This document shows, one piece after another, positions 43,330 to 55,204 of a DNA stretch of 64,000 nucleotides. Every line of letters begins with the position of its first letter. Within the stretch, counting starts at the first letter, position 1. A model generated the notes under the pieces. That model was not told the DNA's origin, made no database searches, and was given only the letters and a program-made list of their open reading frames with translations. The stretch spans positions 145,120,091-145,184,090 of the forward strand of contig NC_081406.1 in assembly GCF_030272615.1 (NCBI RefSeq), in the 5' to 3' direction. A program made the translations under genes and the position numbers. The DNA is from Cryptomeria japonica (taxonomy: Eukaryota; Streptophyta; Pinopsida; Cupressales; Cupressaceae).

Positions 43330-44229
43330 AAGATAGCACCTTGTGCCACTTGTCTTACATGCCTTAGATATTAGTTTTATTTTGGGAAACCCTAATTAGG
43401 GTTAGGTTGTCTTAATCTCGACCGTTGATCTTAGATTGATCTCGTCCATTCATTTGTTTTCAGAAACTCTATATAAACTCATTCTCTCATTTCATTTCAG
43501 TGTGGAGAGATTTATAAAATTGTTGCATAGAGCTACTTGGATAATAAAAAGTTCGTTATCAGTATTGTTTTGAAGTCTTATTGTTATCAAGTGGTTGCAT
43601 GGTTTCATATTTTCTTCAACGCTTAGAATAGATGTGCTTTAAGTAATTTGCTTTGAAGTTGTTAGATTAATGAAGGATTGATAGTTTAGATTGGTGAAAT
43701 TTTGCTCATACTTTTGTTGGATGGATGATTTTCATTCAATGTGTAAAGTTAGCCTGAGCTTTTGATGTGGATGCTCAACTTCTTCTTGAGTAATATTGTT
43801 CAATTATTGGCATTATTCTTTAAGTGTGAAAATCTTAGGCACAACCCTAGAAGATTGCACCCGCTTTGCGTAATTGTCCAAGTGTGGCGAAACAATGTGT
43901 CGTTACCAGTTTCACCCAATCTTTACCGTCTCTTAAGTTCATAGGAATAGCTCAGAAAATCCAAAAACAAAGAGCATTTATTGAAAAATTCGCCTAAGTC
44001 CAGCTTGTGAATAATACTAGTTGTCAAGCGTAAGTCCCCCTTGTATTTCAGCACACACTACCCAAGAAGCTATCCACATAAAGTCGCCCATTCGCACATA
44101 TAGACCTTGGAGTCGCCTTGTGGTCTTTCTCGCAATCTCAGCACAAGTAGTGATTTTGTTCAAGAGAGGATAGAGTATCCTTGGATATTTTATTCTAATG
44201 TTCGGTATATGATAAAGCGTACACCAACA
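43330..44229 (+). promoter_or_regulatory. telobox, second promoter and tail of copy B
   Basis: A telobox palindrome AAACCCTAATTAGGGTTA starts at 43387, CTCTATATAAACTC lies at about 43467, ATAATAAAA near 43540, and the conserved CAAGAGAGGATAGAG string lies at 44161. The tail ends ACACCAACA at 44229. No open frame of interest is present. Confidence 0.7.
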
Positions 44230-44789
44230 AGCACCCAATCAATATCGCACCTACAAATTAGATCATGGAAGCTATATTTATCACATCTGCCAGCTTGTCG
44301 ACTTAATGAGTTAATTGTATGTATGACAGAATTGTTATTATAGGTAAGTTTCTGTAATCAGTAATTTATTGCACAATTCAAAAACTAATTGGCTATCATG
44401 ATTGGAACCTGGGAAATAATTTTGAGTTTATGAATTGATTTGTTATCATTGAAAAATGGGAACAGTCTGAATGCACAAACGCTTTATTCAAATTCCTATT
44501 GATCTAAAATTATACATCTGCAACTAGTTAATTCTGAGGTTGATTACAGTTATAAAGGAATCATTTAAACCCAGGTTCATTTCAATAAATATGAGATAGG
44601 AGCATGCATGTGTTTGTGCATACCTGTATGGTGCACATATACAGGAACGGAAAGGTTGTGATATAAGGTAGGAACTACGCTCACTACAATCAAAGCCTAC
44701 AATTCTAACTTCAAAAATTCAGATTTATATTTATGTTCACTAACCTTTTTTGCTAATGATGCACATATCAAAACACAAAGATGTGCTTA

Positions 44790-45015
44790 CTTGGAAATGA
44801 GGACCAAGTCATCAGCATAGCAAATAGCACCTCTTGGCTATCAAGTAAGCAAATCCATTCAATATCATTCTGCACTGCAACAGCCTACTAAAATATCCCA
44901 TATCATTAGTGGAAATAATATAAAGCAGATGACCTAGAGGACATCCATGTGGAATTAACATCTGAGGGTAGTCTAAAGAGAATAATTGACTACTTGCACT
45001 TTGAAAAAAAGCCAT
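44790..45015 (-). pseudogene. reverse transcriptase scrap with YADD motif
   Basis: On the minus strand, after QMLIPHGCPLGHLLYI and a frame change, the sequence reads RGAICYADDLVLISK. That is the catalytic YADD motif of a LINE-type (possibly copia-type) reverse transcriptase. Only about 75 codons are recognisable, so the element type is uncertain. Confidence 0.55.
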
Positions 45016-45378
45016 AGCAAAAAGGCTTTCATGACAAGATTTTATTTGTGCTTGATCTAGCCAATGTAAGTGGTCGCTCTCAAACTCTTACATCCTCAAG
45101 CAGTTAAATGTGGCGGAATGCATAGCTAGGGGTCAGGAAATGTACAAGAAGTCATTCATACTGGGAAAACAACGATGATTTCTCATTTTTCAGTACATAT
45201 AAGACTAGTCTTAGAGAATAGTCTTATATTTTATATACCATAGACCCACTCTCTAACTTGTATTTTCTAATTTTATTGTCCTAAATAAAAATTTCCATTT
45301 CTATATGATGATCACTGGTGATCATTGCAGGCTACATGCTTTCATATAATTGCTCTAAACAAATTTTGTCATTTTTAT

Positions 45379-45581
45379 TTTAGTCACCCAGGGTATCCCC
45401 GCGACTCAGCCCAGCGACACTGGTTTCCCATTATGGGGCGAGCTGAGGCGAGACTAGTCCCTGGAGATGAACTAAGCTGCCCGTCAGCCAAGCCCGTCGG
45501 TTGAATCCAAGCTTCAGAGTCGAACCCAAGACCAATGGGGAGCAAACCCACAGTCCAAGCCAACTCTGCTACCTGTCCCGG
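45379..45581 (-). mobile_element. tRNA-derived SINE with 24-bp target duplication
   Basis: On the minus strand the head carries a pol III A box TAGCAGAGTTGG (45571-45560) and a B box GGGTTCGACTC (45527-45517) at tRNA-like spacing. The rest continues to CTGGGTGACTAAAA at the left end. A perfect 24-bp direct repeat starting CTAAACAAATTTTG flanks it at 45355-45378 and 45582-45605, typical of LINE-driven insertion. The family is not identified. Confidence 0.88.
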
Positions 45582-46309
45582 CTAAACAAATTTTGTCATT
45601 TTTATCTTGCTTTACCTACAGAATTGTTTTGCTCAAATATATATTATCTTTTTTTAATGTCTCTTGTTGATTTTATTTATTAACATGGCTATCATTATTC
45701 TGACAATAATTAAGGCACATTTTGGAGAAATGGAGAGAAGGTGGTTTACCAGTGCACACTTCATCAGTTTTCATACTTGAATTTGTAAAAACCGTCCATT
45801 ATGTTTCAGAAATTCCATTAGTTTATGGTGACTAGCATTTATAATCAAACTAAAAACATACATAACAATATACTGAAAAAGTTAGAAGATCGTTGTATTG
45901 TAAATAGCACACATGCAAAATAAAACATGCAAAATGATTATTACAATCAGTTTACATGGCTATCTAGGAAAAATAGTTATACAAAAGAAAATTTGCCAAC
46001 TTTCCCACATTTAACTTAATCTGCAGTAACAGAGGACTTCAGAAAAAATGGGAGTCAAGGTATCACAAAATATGAATTAAGCCATCAATTGTTTTCAGAC
46101 AAATATTTACATAAAAGTAGAACCTAATTATCTTGAGAGGATAACAAATATCCCTGAAAGAAACATTAAATGTAAGCAAATCCTTCATTTAAATTATGTA
46201 ATTCCACAGTAAAAATCTGCACACATTACAAGGTTCTAAAATAATCTGCAAGTTTATGAACAAATACATCACTTGAACTTTTGATGGAGAATTGTAAACT
46301 TGGACTCAC

Positions 46310-46328
46310 CATCATTGTGTGCTACTCC
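46310..46328 (-). CDS. RhoGAP-like gene: 19-nt micro-exon
   Basis: On the minus strand, TTGATTGTGCAG precedes GGAGTAGCACACAATGATG, followed by GTGAGTCC. The 19 nt encode GVAHND plus the first base of the next codon. This continues ...IERWQK from the exon at 46459-46521, giving IERWQKGVAHND. Plant RhoGAP proteins of the Arabidopsis At5g61530 type read IERWQKGVAS-D at this point (from memory). The intron between the two exons is 130 nt. Both splice sites are canonical. The next exon, which should start the GAP domain proper, was not found to the left, so either it is outside the window or I missed it. Confidence 0.7.
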
Positions 46329-46389
46329 CTGCACAATCAAACAAGAAGGTTGGTGGCTTATTCTAGACTAGCAACTCTGAATAGTCAGA

Positions 46390-47090
46390 ATACTTCAGTG
46401 TACAATTAACTTTACTTAGTGCAATCAATTCACACCAGATCAAGTTGTAGCAGCATACCTTTTGCCATCTCTCAATGTTGCTTAGTATTGTCTTGCTTCG
46501 CTGTGCAGTTTTCTTGGCTGCCTGCACATAACACCCATATTCAACAAACTCCACATTTTCATGTCATTGAAAGAATCAATTCATTACAACTATAAGTAAA
46601 ATAGAGTCGTCAATTATTTCTTCAAAACGTTTGTTATAGGTTTCATAATATCTTGCAGCATGAATAGCAATACAATTTCCAGCAGCATAAGCAAGTTTGG
46701 ATCAAAGGAAAGAGCCATCTTATTTATTTCTTTGATTTGTAGTCAAAATGGTTTTCTTGCATTTAGATATCTGCATTTCCATTAACACTACAACATGGAG
46801 CATGATCACATGTGACATGTCAATTCATATGGTCAGGCCCATCTAAAAATCAACACGAATCCTTGACAACTTCACAGTAGTTTTCTATTCATAAAGAAAT
46901 CCTTACAAATCATCTAAGGATTTTATCCTAAACTGGAAACCGTAACTAACGGGTCAAAATAAAATCCTGGAGCTTTGTTTTGCATGTGTCCATACAACTT
47001 GAACCCACTGTCTTGGTCAGTGTCAGCTGCTACAACTTGATCTCAAGTGAATTGATTACACTAAGTAAAGTTAATTGTGCACTGAAGTTT
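46390..47090. repeat. inverted repeat of intron sequence around the RhoGAP-like exon
   Basis: About 65 bp immediately downstream of the 63-nt exon (46390-46455) recur in opposite orientation at 47025-47090 (shared run CTAAGTAAAGTTAATTG). The second arm directly abuts the broken 5' end of family-Z fragment G. The spacer between the arms is about 570 bp and includes the exon. Confidence 0.75.
46459..46521 (-). CDS. RhoGAP-like gene: 63-nt exon
   Basis: ATGTGCAG|GCAGCCAAG...CAAAAG|GTATGC on the minus strand. The 21 codons read AAKKTAQRSKTILSNIERWQ plus K, in phase 0 at both ends. The string AKKTAQ-SK-L--IERWQKG is characteristic of a plant Rho GTPase-activating protein family (At5g61530-like), lying just before the GAP domain. 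Such proteins are thought to stimulate GTP hydrolysis by ROP GTPases. The preceding exon is at 59050-59333, so the intron between them is about 12.5 kb and holds family-Z copies G, D and E. Confidence 0.8.
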
Positions 47091-48197
47091 TCTTCCACTG
47101 GCTAGCTCTCAATTGAAACTTGAAAGAACAAAACATAACTATGACATTCAACCTGGAAACAAGAACGGAAGAAGGAGAGGCGAGTGCAAGTGAGAACACT
47201 TCTCATTCCAAGGGATCGAAGTGAAAGGAGGGACCTAAAAAGAGAGAGTCATCCAAGAAGAAGCAAAAAGTAAATCCTGATCATCCTCCTAGTGCTTCTT
47301 CCAGACATGAAAAAGAGATAGGTCAAGGTGAGGATCAAAGGGGGAAGGTACATGAGATAGATGAGTCCATGGAGTCCACAGTGCAGAATGATAGACAAGA
47401 CAAAGGAAAGACACCTCAACAATCATCTAGTAAGTCTTTTCCTCTCCAAGTTTGTGATAATAAGCAGCAAGAAGAAAGAAATGATGATGAAGCAACATCT
47501 CCTTTTAGAGGCGAGCAGCCATTGCCCGAGGAAATGCAAGTAAAAGAAGGTAAATCTTCCATTCCAAATTGTCTCAGAGAGAGACTTACAAGAGAAGTTG
47601 TAGTTGAAGAAGAGGAGCAAGTATTTGATTTGGAAAGTCCTCTAAGCAAGTCTCAAGAGGGGATCGAAAAGAGGAAAGCTACAAAGATATCCAAGGTGAT
47701 AAGAGATGATACAGGCTCGAGGAAGATACAGATAGCTACACCAACAGTGGACAAGTATGATGATGAGATCATGGCAGAAAAATATGATTTGGAGACTTTT
47801 GATCTTGGTCCACTTACCTCCAAGCAAGCCATGGAAGATGCGACTGATTCAGTGAGGGCAGTCAATGATAAGCTAAAGGAAGAAATAGAAAAGAATAAAA
47901 GGTTGGAAAAGGAGATTATTGCTTGGAGAAATTATTTTAGCCAACTTAATGAGCCATTGAGGTGACAGGATCCAGTAGTCTCACCTTTGCAGGTACTCCC
48001 TCTTGAGTCAGTAAATCAGGTGGAAAAGATGAAGAACCCAGCCCAACTCATGCATACATGGATTGATAGATCCTACACGATAGCCAAGGAATTTGTAGGA
48101 GATATGATGAAGATACTACACCACAAAGCCATTCGAGTTCTTGAGATAGTTCATGGTCTTGGTGTAACAGTCGATGCATTCACTCATACTAGGGACG
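47090..48197 (+). pseudogene. family-Z protein gene of G, middle part
   Basis: The frame reads NLKEQNITMTFNLETRTEEG and continues through the charged linker (a stop after HSKGSK), ESMESTVQNDRQDKGK, IPNCLRERLTREV, SKVIRDDTGSRKIQIATPTV and a coiled-coil stretch (LKEEIEKNKRLEKEIIAWRN). A stop follows (near 47963), then MHTWIDRSYTIAKEFV. Identity with copy A is high in this region. It is cut at 48197 by copy D. Confidence 0.88.
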
Positions 48198-49137
48198 TGT
48201 TGATGTGTTTTTTATGCACAAAACATTTCAAAATAAAGTACCAAGGTAATTTACCCTCTCTTGAACAAAATCACCTCAGATGCTAAGAATGAGATCAACT
48301 AAAATGATTCCAAGGTTTCTACATGTCAGGTCTTGACAAGTGGGTCACTCAATGGTTGATGTGAATTGTTGTGTTTCACTTGGGGGCTTACGCAAATGTT
48401 TGGATTATCATGAATGATGCGAAATAGGTGTGCTGACAACTTAAGATTTATCAATATGGCTCTGGATTTACTTCTTACTAAAAATGGGTTCAAGAAATCT
48501 ATTCTAAGCCTAGGAATGTAGGAAATGATGAATGGATCTAGTGGAATCAAACCAGGCAAGGTCTCACAATCAGGTATTGACACAAGCTTAGTGCAATCGT
48601 CTAAGGTATACTTAAAGATTTTCAGGCTATCACAATCAAACGCTGACACCATCCAAGTTGATGCTTGTCAACGGACGCATAATAGTTGAAGTTATGCTTA
48701 CTCAAATTCTAGTTGACCACACAAGGCGCACTTACCAACGGCAAGAGGCTAGTGGTATGGACTAAGGATTCTACACAAATAAATTCAACAAATCTTCCAC
48801 TCAATCTAACATACATGAGAATAAATTCTAATCTAAATTCTAATCTAACTTGGAGGAATTGAGAACCATGAATGCAAAGACAACATTTGAAGAGCAAAAT
48901 CACCAACAATTGAACAATGATTAGGATTCAAATAGTTGAAGCATATACCAACAATTCTACAAAAACTCTCTTACAAATGAGAGACAAGGAGGCATATATA
49001 GAGTCTCTTACAAAATGGATGGCCCAGATTGATCTAAGATCAACGGCAGAGATCATGCCAACAAAACCCTAGAATTGCCCTAATTAGGGCTACATCAAAA
49101 ATGGTGCCACCAACATATGGCCCAATGAAAAGATACC
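48198..49137 (-). promoter_or_regulatory. tail, second promoter and telobox of copy D
   Basis: Read on the minus strand: CCCTAATTAGGG (49089-49078) with a neighbouring inverted telobox (TAGGGTTT, 49071-49064), then ACTCTATATATGCC (about 49003-48990), then the tail ending CACATCAACA. There is no gene in the 850 bp of tail. Confidence 0.65.
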
Positions 49138-52100
49138 TAGTCATCAAATAGGGAATCTTCTAGAAGATTCCTCCTTGCATCTCTCTCTCTCCTAGCATAC
49201 TCCAAGAATCTAGCCAATACTGAATCTAACTCCTCCATGGAAATGCTAGGCAAGGTACCCTGTTGTAAATCAATCACGTCTAGTGAGTTCGAGCAAGCAT
49301 TCAAAGTGTTCTCTCATTCTGGCATGAGCTTCTGTGAACTATGAACATGAATCAACAAAGAGACCAAGTCATCTATCTGACTCTTCTTCAAAGAGTCCAA
49401 CTGGCAAAAATACATAAATTTCATTTTGTCTCTTAATTCGGCTAAGTGTAAACCACTAGCATTGCTAACATCAACACCCAATAATTCCTCAATCGAGGCA
49501 AGGATCTTCATCTAAATGTTCTGAATTAATCCTTCCATCTCCATACAACTCGACTAGGCATTCTCATAAGTTGATTTATTCACGGCTAGTAAACAATAAC
49601 AGCCATGGAAATAGTGTCTGTCTCCACTGTGCACAATGTTCTCGTTGACCAAGGTGGAATTAGGAATCGTCTTCAATGCCTGGAGGCGTGGAATAGTCTT
49701 GTCTTGAAAAGGCTGGAATTCTTCCCAAACTCCCTCCAAATACTGGATTTTGAATACAAGCCTTGTTGTCCTATCATATGCATGGACAAACTGAGTAAGG
49801 AAATCATCTGCATGCTTTCTTGTGCTCTCAATCCACTTTTCCACCTCCGAGTGTGTACCTCTCGCTACCTCACAATGAGAATGTATTCCATGGTCAACAG
49901 CAATACAGGAAAAAAGGGTGGGATCTCCACGTCGTTCCTGCAATATACTCTTTGAGTCTAATATTTTTTTCTCTATACCTTTCTTTCTCCGCAATCGCTC
50001 TACCTAACCTCACATCGATTGCATGGAGGTTTTCACCAATCTCCTAGAATTCCTGTTTTCTGGATGTACGACCAAGGGCAACTGAAGTGATCTGGAAATC
50101 CACAGGAGTAGCGATGTCCGCTATCATGCCTGCAATAGGAACAGCAATCTGCGCAATCCGCATTCCTGTCTCATCTCTAGCTATGTGCGACAAAATCTCC
50201 GCTCTCTTGGGCTCCTTCTCCTTAGCACTCCTAGTTAGGTAGTCATCAATATCATCAATAGGTTGTACCTCTATCATTTGTTTACTTTTTTCCATACTTC
50301 TCATCAGCCATTCAGGAATAGCGGACATCTCCATACCATCATCGAGACATATTTCTCAATCAAGTCCTTTCAATACTGAGATAACATCCTCATTATCATC
50401 AGGATTATTCCTGGTCCAATCATATACCTCATTTCCCAAGCTAACTTCGAAAAGGACAGTAGGGGATTCCGGCTGATCATTATTCTCATCAGGAGGTGCA
50501 CATGTTGTTGTGGCATGGAACTCCTAAATATTCTCTAGTAGTATCACTGTGTTGGAACACTGTTGAGTCTCCTTGTTCTGTTTTGTTACTTCAATCACTT
50601 CGATTGATGAGACACTTGGAGGGGGTGAAGGAATGATAAGTGGAGGAATGATAGTTTTATGTTTCTTCTTCACCTCCTTAATCTTCTTCCCTCTGGCCTT
50701 GACTTCTCCTGACGTGTTCTTCCTTCTCTTGGGAGCTTGACTCTCTTCGTCTGCATGAATCCTGACATCACTGACAGTCCTCTAATCATCCTCGGAAGTA
50801 GACTCTTCCGGCTTCATCCTTTCATAAGTGAAGGGAACACCCATGTCAACTAACTTATTCATTTGTAAATCCACCCATAGGCAGGAGAAATTCAAGACCT
50901 CTCTCATCAATATATTCAGGTCAATCTCTTCTGACTCTGACCAATTAGGCAATAGGATTGCCTTCTTCATTTCACTCTCATATTGTGGATGTGTATGATC
51001 TCTATCATCTAATACCTGATCAGGAATGAGGAAAAGTCCACACTTCCTCATGAAATCCATTGACATTCTGGACCACATTCTTCTCTTCACTGCTTGCTCA
51101 TCCATCAAGTTAGCCCAATAATCTTCTATGTCAATCTTATGAGTGAACTCTCCTCTAATCCTTCCGACCTTCTTGTCTGGATCAAATCTTTCTCTCTTCT
51201 TATATGTAGCAAATCGATAGAATGCAAGTTCCTCACTCGCAGTGCTGGTGGCTATGGCGGATTGGCAAACCTCTGGTGTCTTCCCAACTAAAATAGGGAA
51301 CGTCATTCCTATCCTATTCTTCTCTCTCTGAATAACATCAAACTCTAGAAGTTGTCTCACCACTTCCAACAATATCATTCTGTCGGTAGGGTACCTAGGA
51401 AGTCTGTAGGGTTTAGATTGAAACCCATGAATCCTGAGGTATGTGAAACTGGGAAACTGTAAATACCACAATCCATATTTTTCTATTAACTCTGTTGTCT
51501 CCTTGGACAATCTTCTATGGATTCCGCCTTGCAGCATCCGTGTGATGTACATAGTGAATGCATCATTTACTCTCTTATAGTCTTCAATTCTATGCATGCT
51601 TAGCTCGAGGTAGCATTCATAACTTTTGAATTGTCCTTGCCCATTCTCGACTTCACCTTTGCATATTAATCCTCTGTATGAAACAAACCGTGCAAGCAGG
51701 TACACCAGGTAAGAAGTCATGGCGAATGACTTGGACCGCTCTACATTCCTCAGCTGGAAATCCAGATTGTCACTTATAATCTTGGACCAAGTCACTATCG
51801 TTCCTCTAAGACAATCCTAGATGAAGTAGAACATCCATCCATCAAATATTGCTCCCTGCGGCATCCCCATCACTCTGTTGAGTAGGAATATCAAATCACT
51901 ATATTCCTCCTTAAAATCTATGCACATGAGTGTCTTGGGAGCCTTGGAATGATGAAACCTAGGCTCAATCATCAACTCTTTGTTAATTAAATTCTTGCAT
52001 ACACCCATCTTCTTTGTGTATCTTTCTGCATAATCCTTCTTGGTCACATCCTTCATATCTGTTCAGCGTGGAATTCCAAACACCTCTCCTATAGCATCCT

Positions 52101-52437
52101 CAGCAAGGTAGGCGATGACAACACCCTTAGGAGTCTTAATCATTCTTGTGAGCAGATCGTAACATCGTGCACATTCCAGGATAAGCTCATTGCACTGTAT
52201 GGACTATGGAAATCCAGCGGCATGAAAAATGCCACTCTTCATAATATTCGCATATGTTGGGGAAGGAACCTGATCTCTGACTTCGAACATCCGACGCTGC
52301 ATCTAGTCGAAGTCTAGGAAATGCATGTTTGTATTAGCGATCTCCTTCCATCTGGAAGAAATCTTAAGCTCTGGATAAAATCCAGTCTCCAACATCTTCA
52401 ATAGTTCTTTCCTTTCCTTATATCCTGACTTTGACAT
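49138..52437 (-). pseudogene. family-Z protein gene of copy D, multiple stops
   Basis: The ATG at 52437 (MSKSGYKERK) follows the acceptor CGTATAG|GT. The frame reads SRWKEIANTNMHFLDF, a stop, KSGIFHAAGFP, a stop, ECARCYDLLTR, LAEDAIGEVFGIPR, then 52056-51817 (DLIFLLNRVMGMPQGAIFDG) and a long open part 51795-50782 of 337 codons (FAMTSYLVYLLARFVSY, WYLQFPSFTYLRIHG, LPRYPTDRMILLEVVRQLLE). Then come a linker, IPEWLMRSMEKS (50334 on), HIARDETGMRIAQIAVP and a C-terminus MEELDSVLARFLEYARRE ending at 49138. At least six stops or frame changes are present, but the gene order and length match copy A. Confidence 0.88.
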
Positions 52438-53939
52438 CGCACCTATACGAAGCTCGAAGTTAGACTTAAGAAAATAAATAATGTTCTTAATAAAATTCTT
52501 GACTTTCTAAAGATTTAGCTAATTTAGAGCATGGAGTAAGGAAAATAATCCATACACTTGGTAAATTTTAGCAATTAAGTTCGCATGGAAGCCTTCCATA
52601 AAATTCATTGAATACCTCCTTATGCTTAAAAAATATGCAAGCTAAAATACAAAGGAGTATACCGGATAAATGATGACTAAGGAGAGGTGTGAAAGGTTTG
52701 TGTTTTCACACAATGAATGTCTGAAGACACCTTCCGCAGTCAAAAAAGGAGGTCAACAATTCTGAAGACAACCTGAAAATCAGACTTTTAAAACATGTTG
52801 CAATCTTCAAAATGTGCATAATCTTGATAATAATCAATTTAAATGATGAAGACAACCATTTTCAGGAATATAAGTGTGGCTGGTAAAAATTTAATTTCTG
52901 AGGACAAGTCCGAAAATTGGATACTTCAGACTTACCAGCACCTTGCAAAGTGGTTTAAAATCCCTGAAAAATGATGAAAAATGGCTAAGGAATCATCTCC
53001 AAGCAAAATCGCCAAAATGGTTAGATCGTTGGAAATGAAAATTTCTGAAGACAACCACCTAACAATGGAGTTTTTAGACCTGCAACAGAAATAAAATGGT
53101 CTAAAAAATGCACAGAAAACTCCATAAAACACCTCCAAATGCAAAATGCCTAGATTGGAATTGGCTGGGCAATAAAAACTTAAGTCTGAAAATTAATGGC
53201 AGCCATTAATGGAGGTCAAAATCTGAAGCAAACCTCAGATCTGAAACGAATCAACAGGCTGGAAATGATGACAGCCACCAAGCATGAATGAAAATCACCA
53301 AAATGTGGCATCAAATCGCTCCCAAAGCAAAATTGAAATTTTCCCAACTATGGCACCAAACTGAAAATCTGAAAATGTTGTCAATGGCAGCTTGGATCTG
53401 CAGCAATTAAGGTCTGAACAGCAAGCAAAATGGTGGAGGAAAAATCGTCTAAGTCTCCAAACATGAAATTGCCAATTTTCACCAAAAAATGCTAAAGTTT
53501 GAAAAAATCGCCAAACTTAGCAAAATCAAAATTCTGAAACTGGTCTTTAATGGCAGCCAAGGGGAATAGATCAGCAAGCTGGAAAAAATGGAGGAAAATA
53601 AATCCTCAATCCCACACTTCACAAAAACGCCTTGCTAAAAATTCGCCCAACTTGGAGAAAAATCGCTTTCATGGAGACACCTGGCAGAAATAATAATAAA
53701 ATAATGCTAAGTCTCCTCTCTTATACTTGCTTTCACCTCTCACTTTCACTACACAAGCAATGTGGGATAAAACACTTGTATAAATACTTGCTTGGTGAAA
53801 ACCTAACTTGCTTCTAGAAGGTTCAAATATTAAATGATTATTGCAAGTTATTAAATTTTGCTTTTAAATTTTAAATAATCATTTAAAAGCAATTAAAAAA
53901 TGGGGCTTATTTATTAAAATATTGCAAATTAAATCCAAA
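52438..53939 (-). promoter_or_regulatory. promoter and leader of the copy D gene
   Basis: A TATA-like TATTTATAC occurs on the minus strand at 53786-53778. The 1.3 kb to the ATG is purine/pyrimidine-biased with many TGGCAGCC-like and CTGAAA-like strings and no gene; part of it should be the 5'UTR intron. Confidence 0.45.
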
Positions 53940-54680
53940 TAAGCCTCCAGGGGAAAATCGACTTGGGTTGGGATTGAAAAATCCCTTTAAAAAAAATCAT
54001 TAAGTGTCAAAATTTGCCCCATAAGGGAAATTCGACCCTAGCTTGGACAAAATCCATGCATAAATTCATCAAAATTGCACACAAAAACCTCCCAGGGGAA
54101 AATCGATATGAGCTTGGACAAAAATCCACTCTACTTACAAAAAATCACCCCCAGGGGAAATTCGATGGCAATCTGGATTGAAAAATCCACACTCCAAACT
54201 CACTCAACTTGGAAAAAACCTCCCTGGTGGAATTTCAACCTTAGTCTGGATGAAAATCCGGACTCAAAACTCTTCAAAATATTCCCAGTGGAAAGTCGAT
54301 CTCTATCGGGATGGAAATCCAGACAAAAATCCTTACAAAATGCTCTCAGGGGAAAATCAATCCCTGTCTAGATGAAAATCCAAACAAAAATCCTCACTTA
54401 GTCGTCACAAAAATCTTGGTGGAAAATCGACCCAGGCATGGAATCATCCTCAACGTTGTCCACACTTCAGTCCACACTCGAGTCCGCACTCCTAGTGGAA
54501 ATTCGATGGCAGTCTGGATAAATCCTGACACAGCCAAATTTTAGCACTTCCAAGGGAAAATCAACTTGGGTATGGATAAACTGTGGGGGACAATAGTAGC
54601 CAGTATGGATTTCAGGGGAAACCCATGTGTAGTATGGATTTTGAGTGGGGGAATGGGTTGGGTAGTATGGAATGTGAGGG
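53940..54680 (-). repeat. array of GGGGAAAATCGA units (copy D)
   Basis: Cores of the form CAGGGGAAAATCGA or AGTGGAAATTCGA occur at about 53951, 54025, 54096, 54155, 54228, 54289, 54350, 54420, 54496 and 54554, spaced 58-76 bp. Each is followed by TCTGGATGAAAATCC-like sequence. The array occupies the same slot as the arrays of A, B, C and E but is unrelated in sequence. Plus-strand open frames at 54075-54544 are repeat artefacts. Confidence 0.85.
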
Positions 54681-55199
54681 GAAAAGCACCGCTAGCATGG
54701 AATTTGACCCTTTAACCCTTGGAATATGAATTTCCCTTAGAATTTTATCATTTTAACCACTCAAAATCACTTAGAGACATTAAATTTAAACTGGACTTAG
54801 GCTAATTTTCCAAAAATATGAGTGAAACGCTAGGAAAATATTGGAATAAAGTGCCAGATCAACTTAAATGATACCTTAGGAGCAAGAAAACAACTCCAAA
54901 GGTCTTGGAATACCTTGGCACTTTAAAATCACCGATGCGCGTGTTTCAAAACATGTTAACACTCAATAGGTCTTACACTTAGACAAAACTTAGGATCATT
55001 AAAATATCAACATTTACAACTTGATCCTATAAATTCAAAAACCCTAGACGGCACTAGGCATGATCAAAACTCCGAGACTCGGGCACGGGAAACACAAAAT
55101 TGCCAACTAAGCAGCCAAAACCCTAACCTAACGACGTCGAAAGCTGGCAAAGACGGGGTCCCCGTTAGCAATGGGGTGATGTGTGAAAAGGTCACAACA
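54681..55199 (-). other. 5' box and spacer of copy D
   Basis: The conserved 5' box lies at 55150-55199 (minus). The spacer has no open frame or motif I can name. Confidence 0.55.
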
Positions 55200-55204
55200 G
55201 GACG

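Larger units (their letters stand above)
17010..44229 (+). mobile_element. family-Z copy B, about 8.0 kb without later insertions
   Basis: The start (TATTGTGACC at 17010; one base differs from TGTTGTGACC) is followed by the conserved 5' box. The end is ACACCAACA at 44229. The flanks are GGCAC (17005-17009) and AGCAC (44230-44234), a 5-bp duplication with one difference, as expected for an old copy. Its gene starts at 20976, is broken at 23846 by gypsy element F, and resumes at 43077. Removing F gives a copy with the same layout as A: 5' box, array, TATA, 5'UTR intron, gene, telobox, second TATA, tail. Confidence 0.8.
44235..46309. other. remnant sequence, probably rest of Y's LTR and gene intron
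   Basis: Right of copy B the sequence should continue Y's interrupted LTR for some distance; the end is not clear. It contains a reverse-transcriptase scrap near 44790 and a SINE at 45379. Beyond that I see only A/T-rich sequence, presumably intron of the RhoGAP-like gene. The next GAP-domain exon expected on the minus strand was not found here. Confidence 0.45.
48198..55199 (-). mobile_element. family-Z copy D, 7.0 kb, TSD GGACG, inside G
   Basis: On the minus strand it starts TGTTGTGACC at 55199 and ends CACATCAACA at 48198. GGACG is repeated at 48193-48197 and 55200-55204, and excision rejoins the gene of G in frame. Layout as in copy A: 5' box with hairpin, array of GGGGAAAATCGA units, TATA, gene, telobox, promoter, tail. 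One family member inserted into another. Confidence 0.92.

Noticed and set aside
45379-45581. A functional tRNA gene
   Set aside because: A and B boxes are present but no complete cloverleaf is evident, and the unit is flanked by a 24-bp duplication, so it is a SINE.
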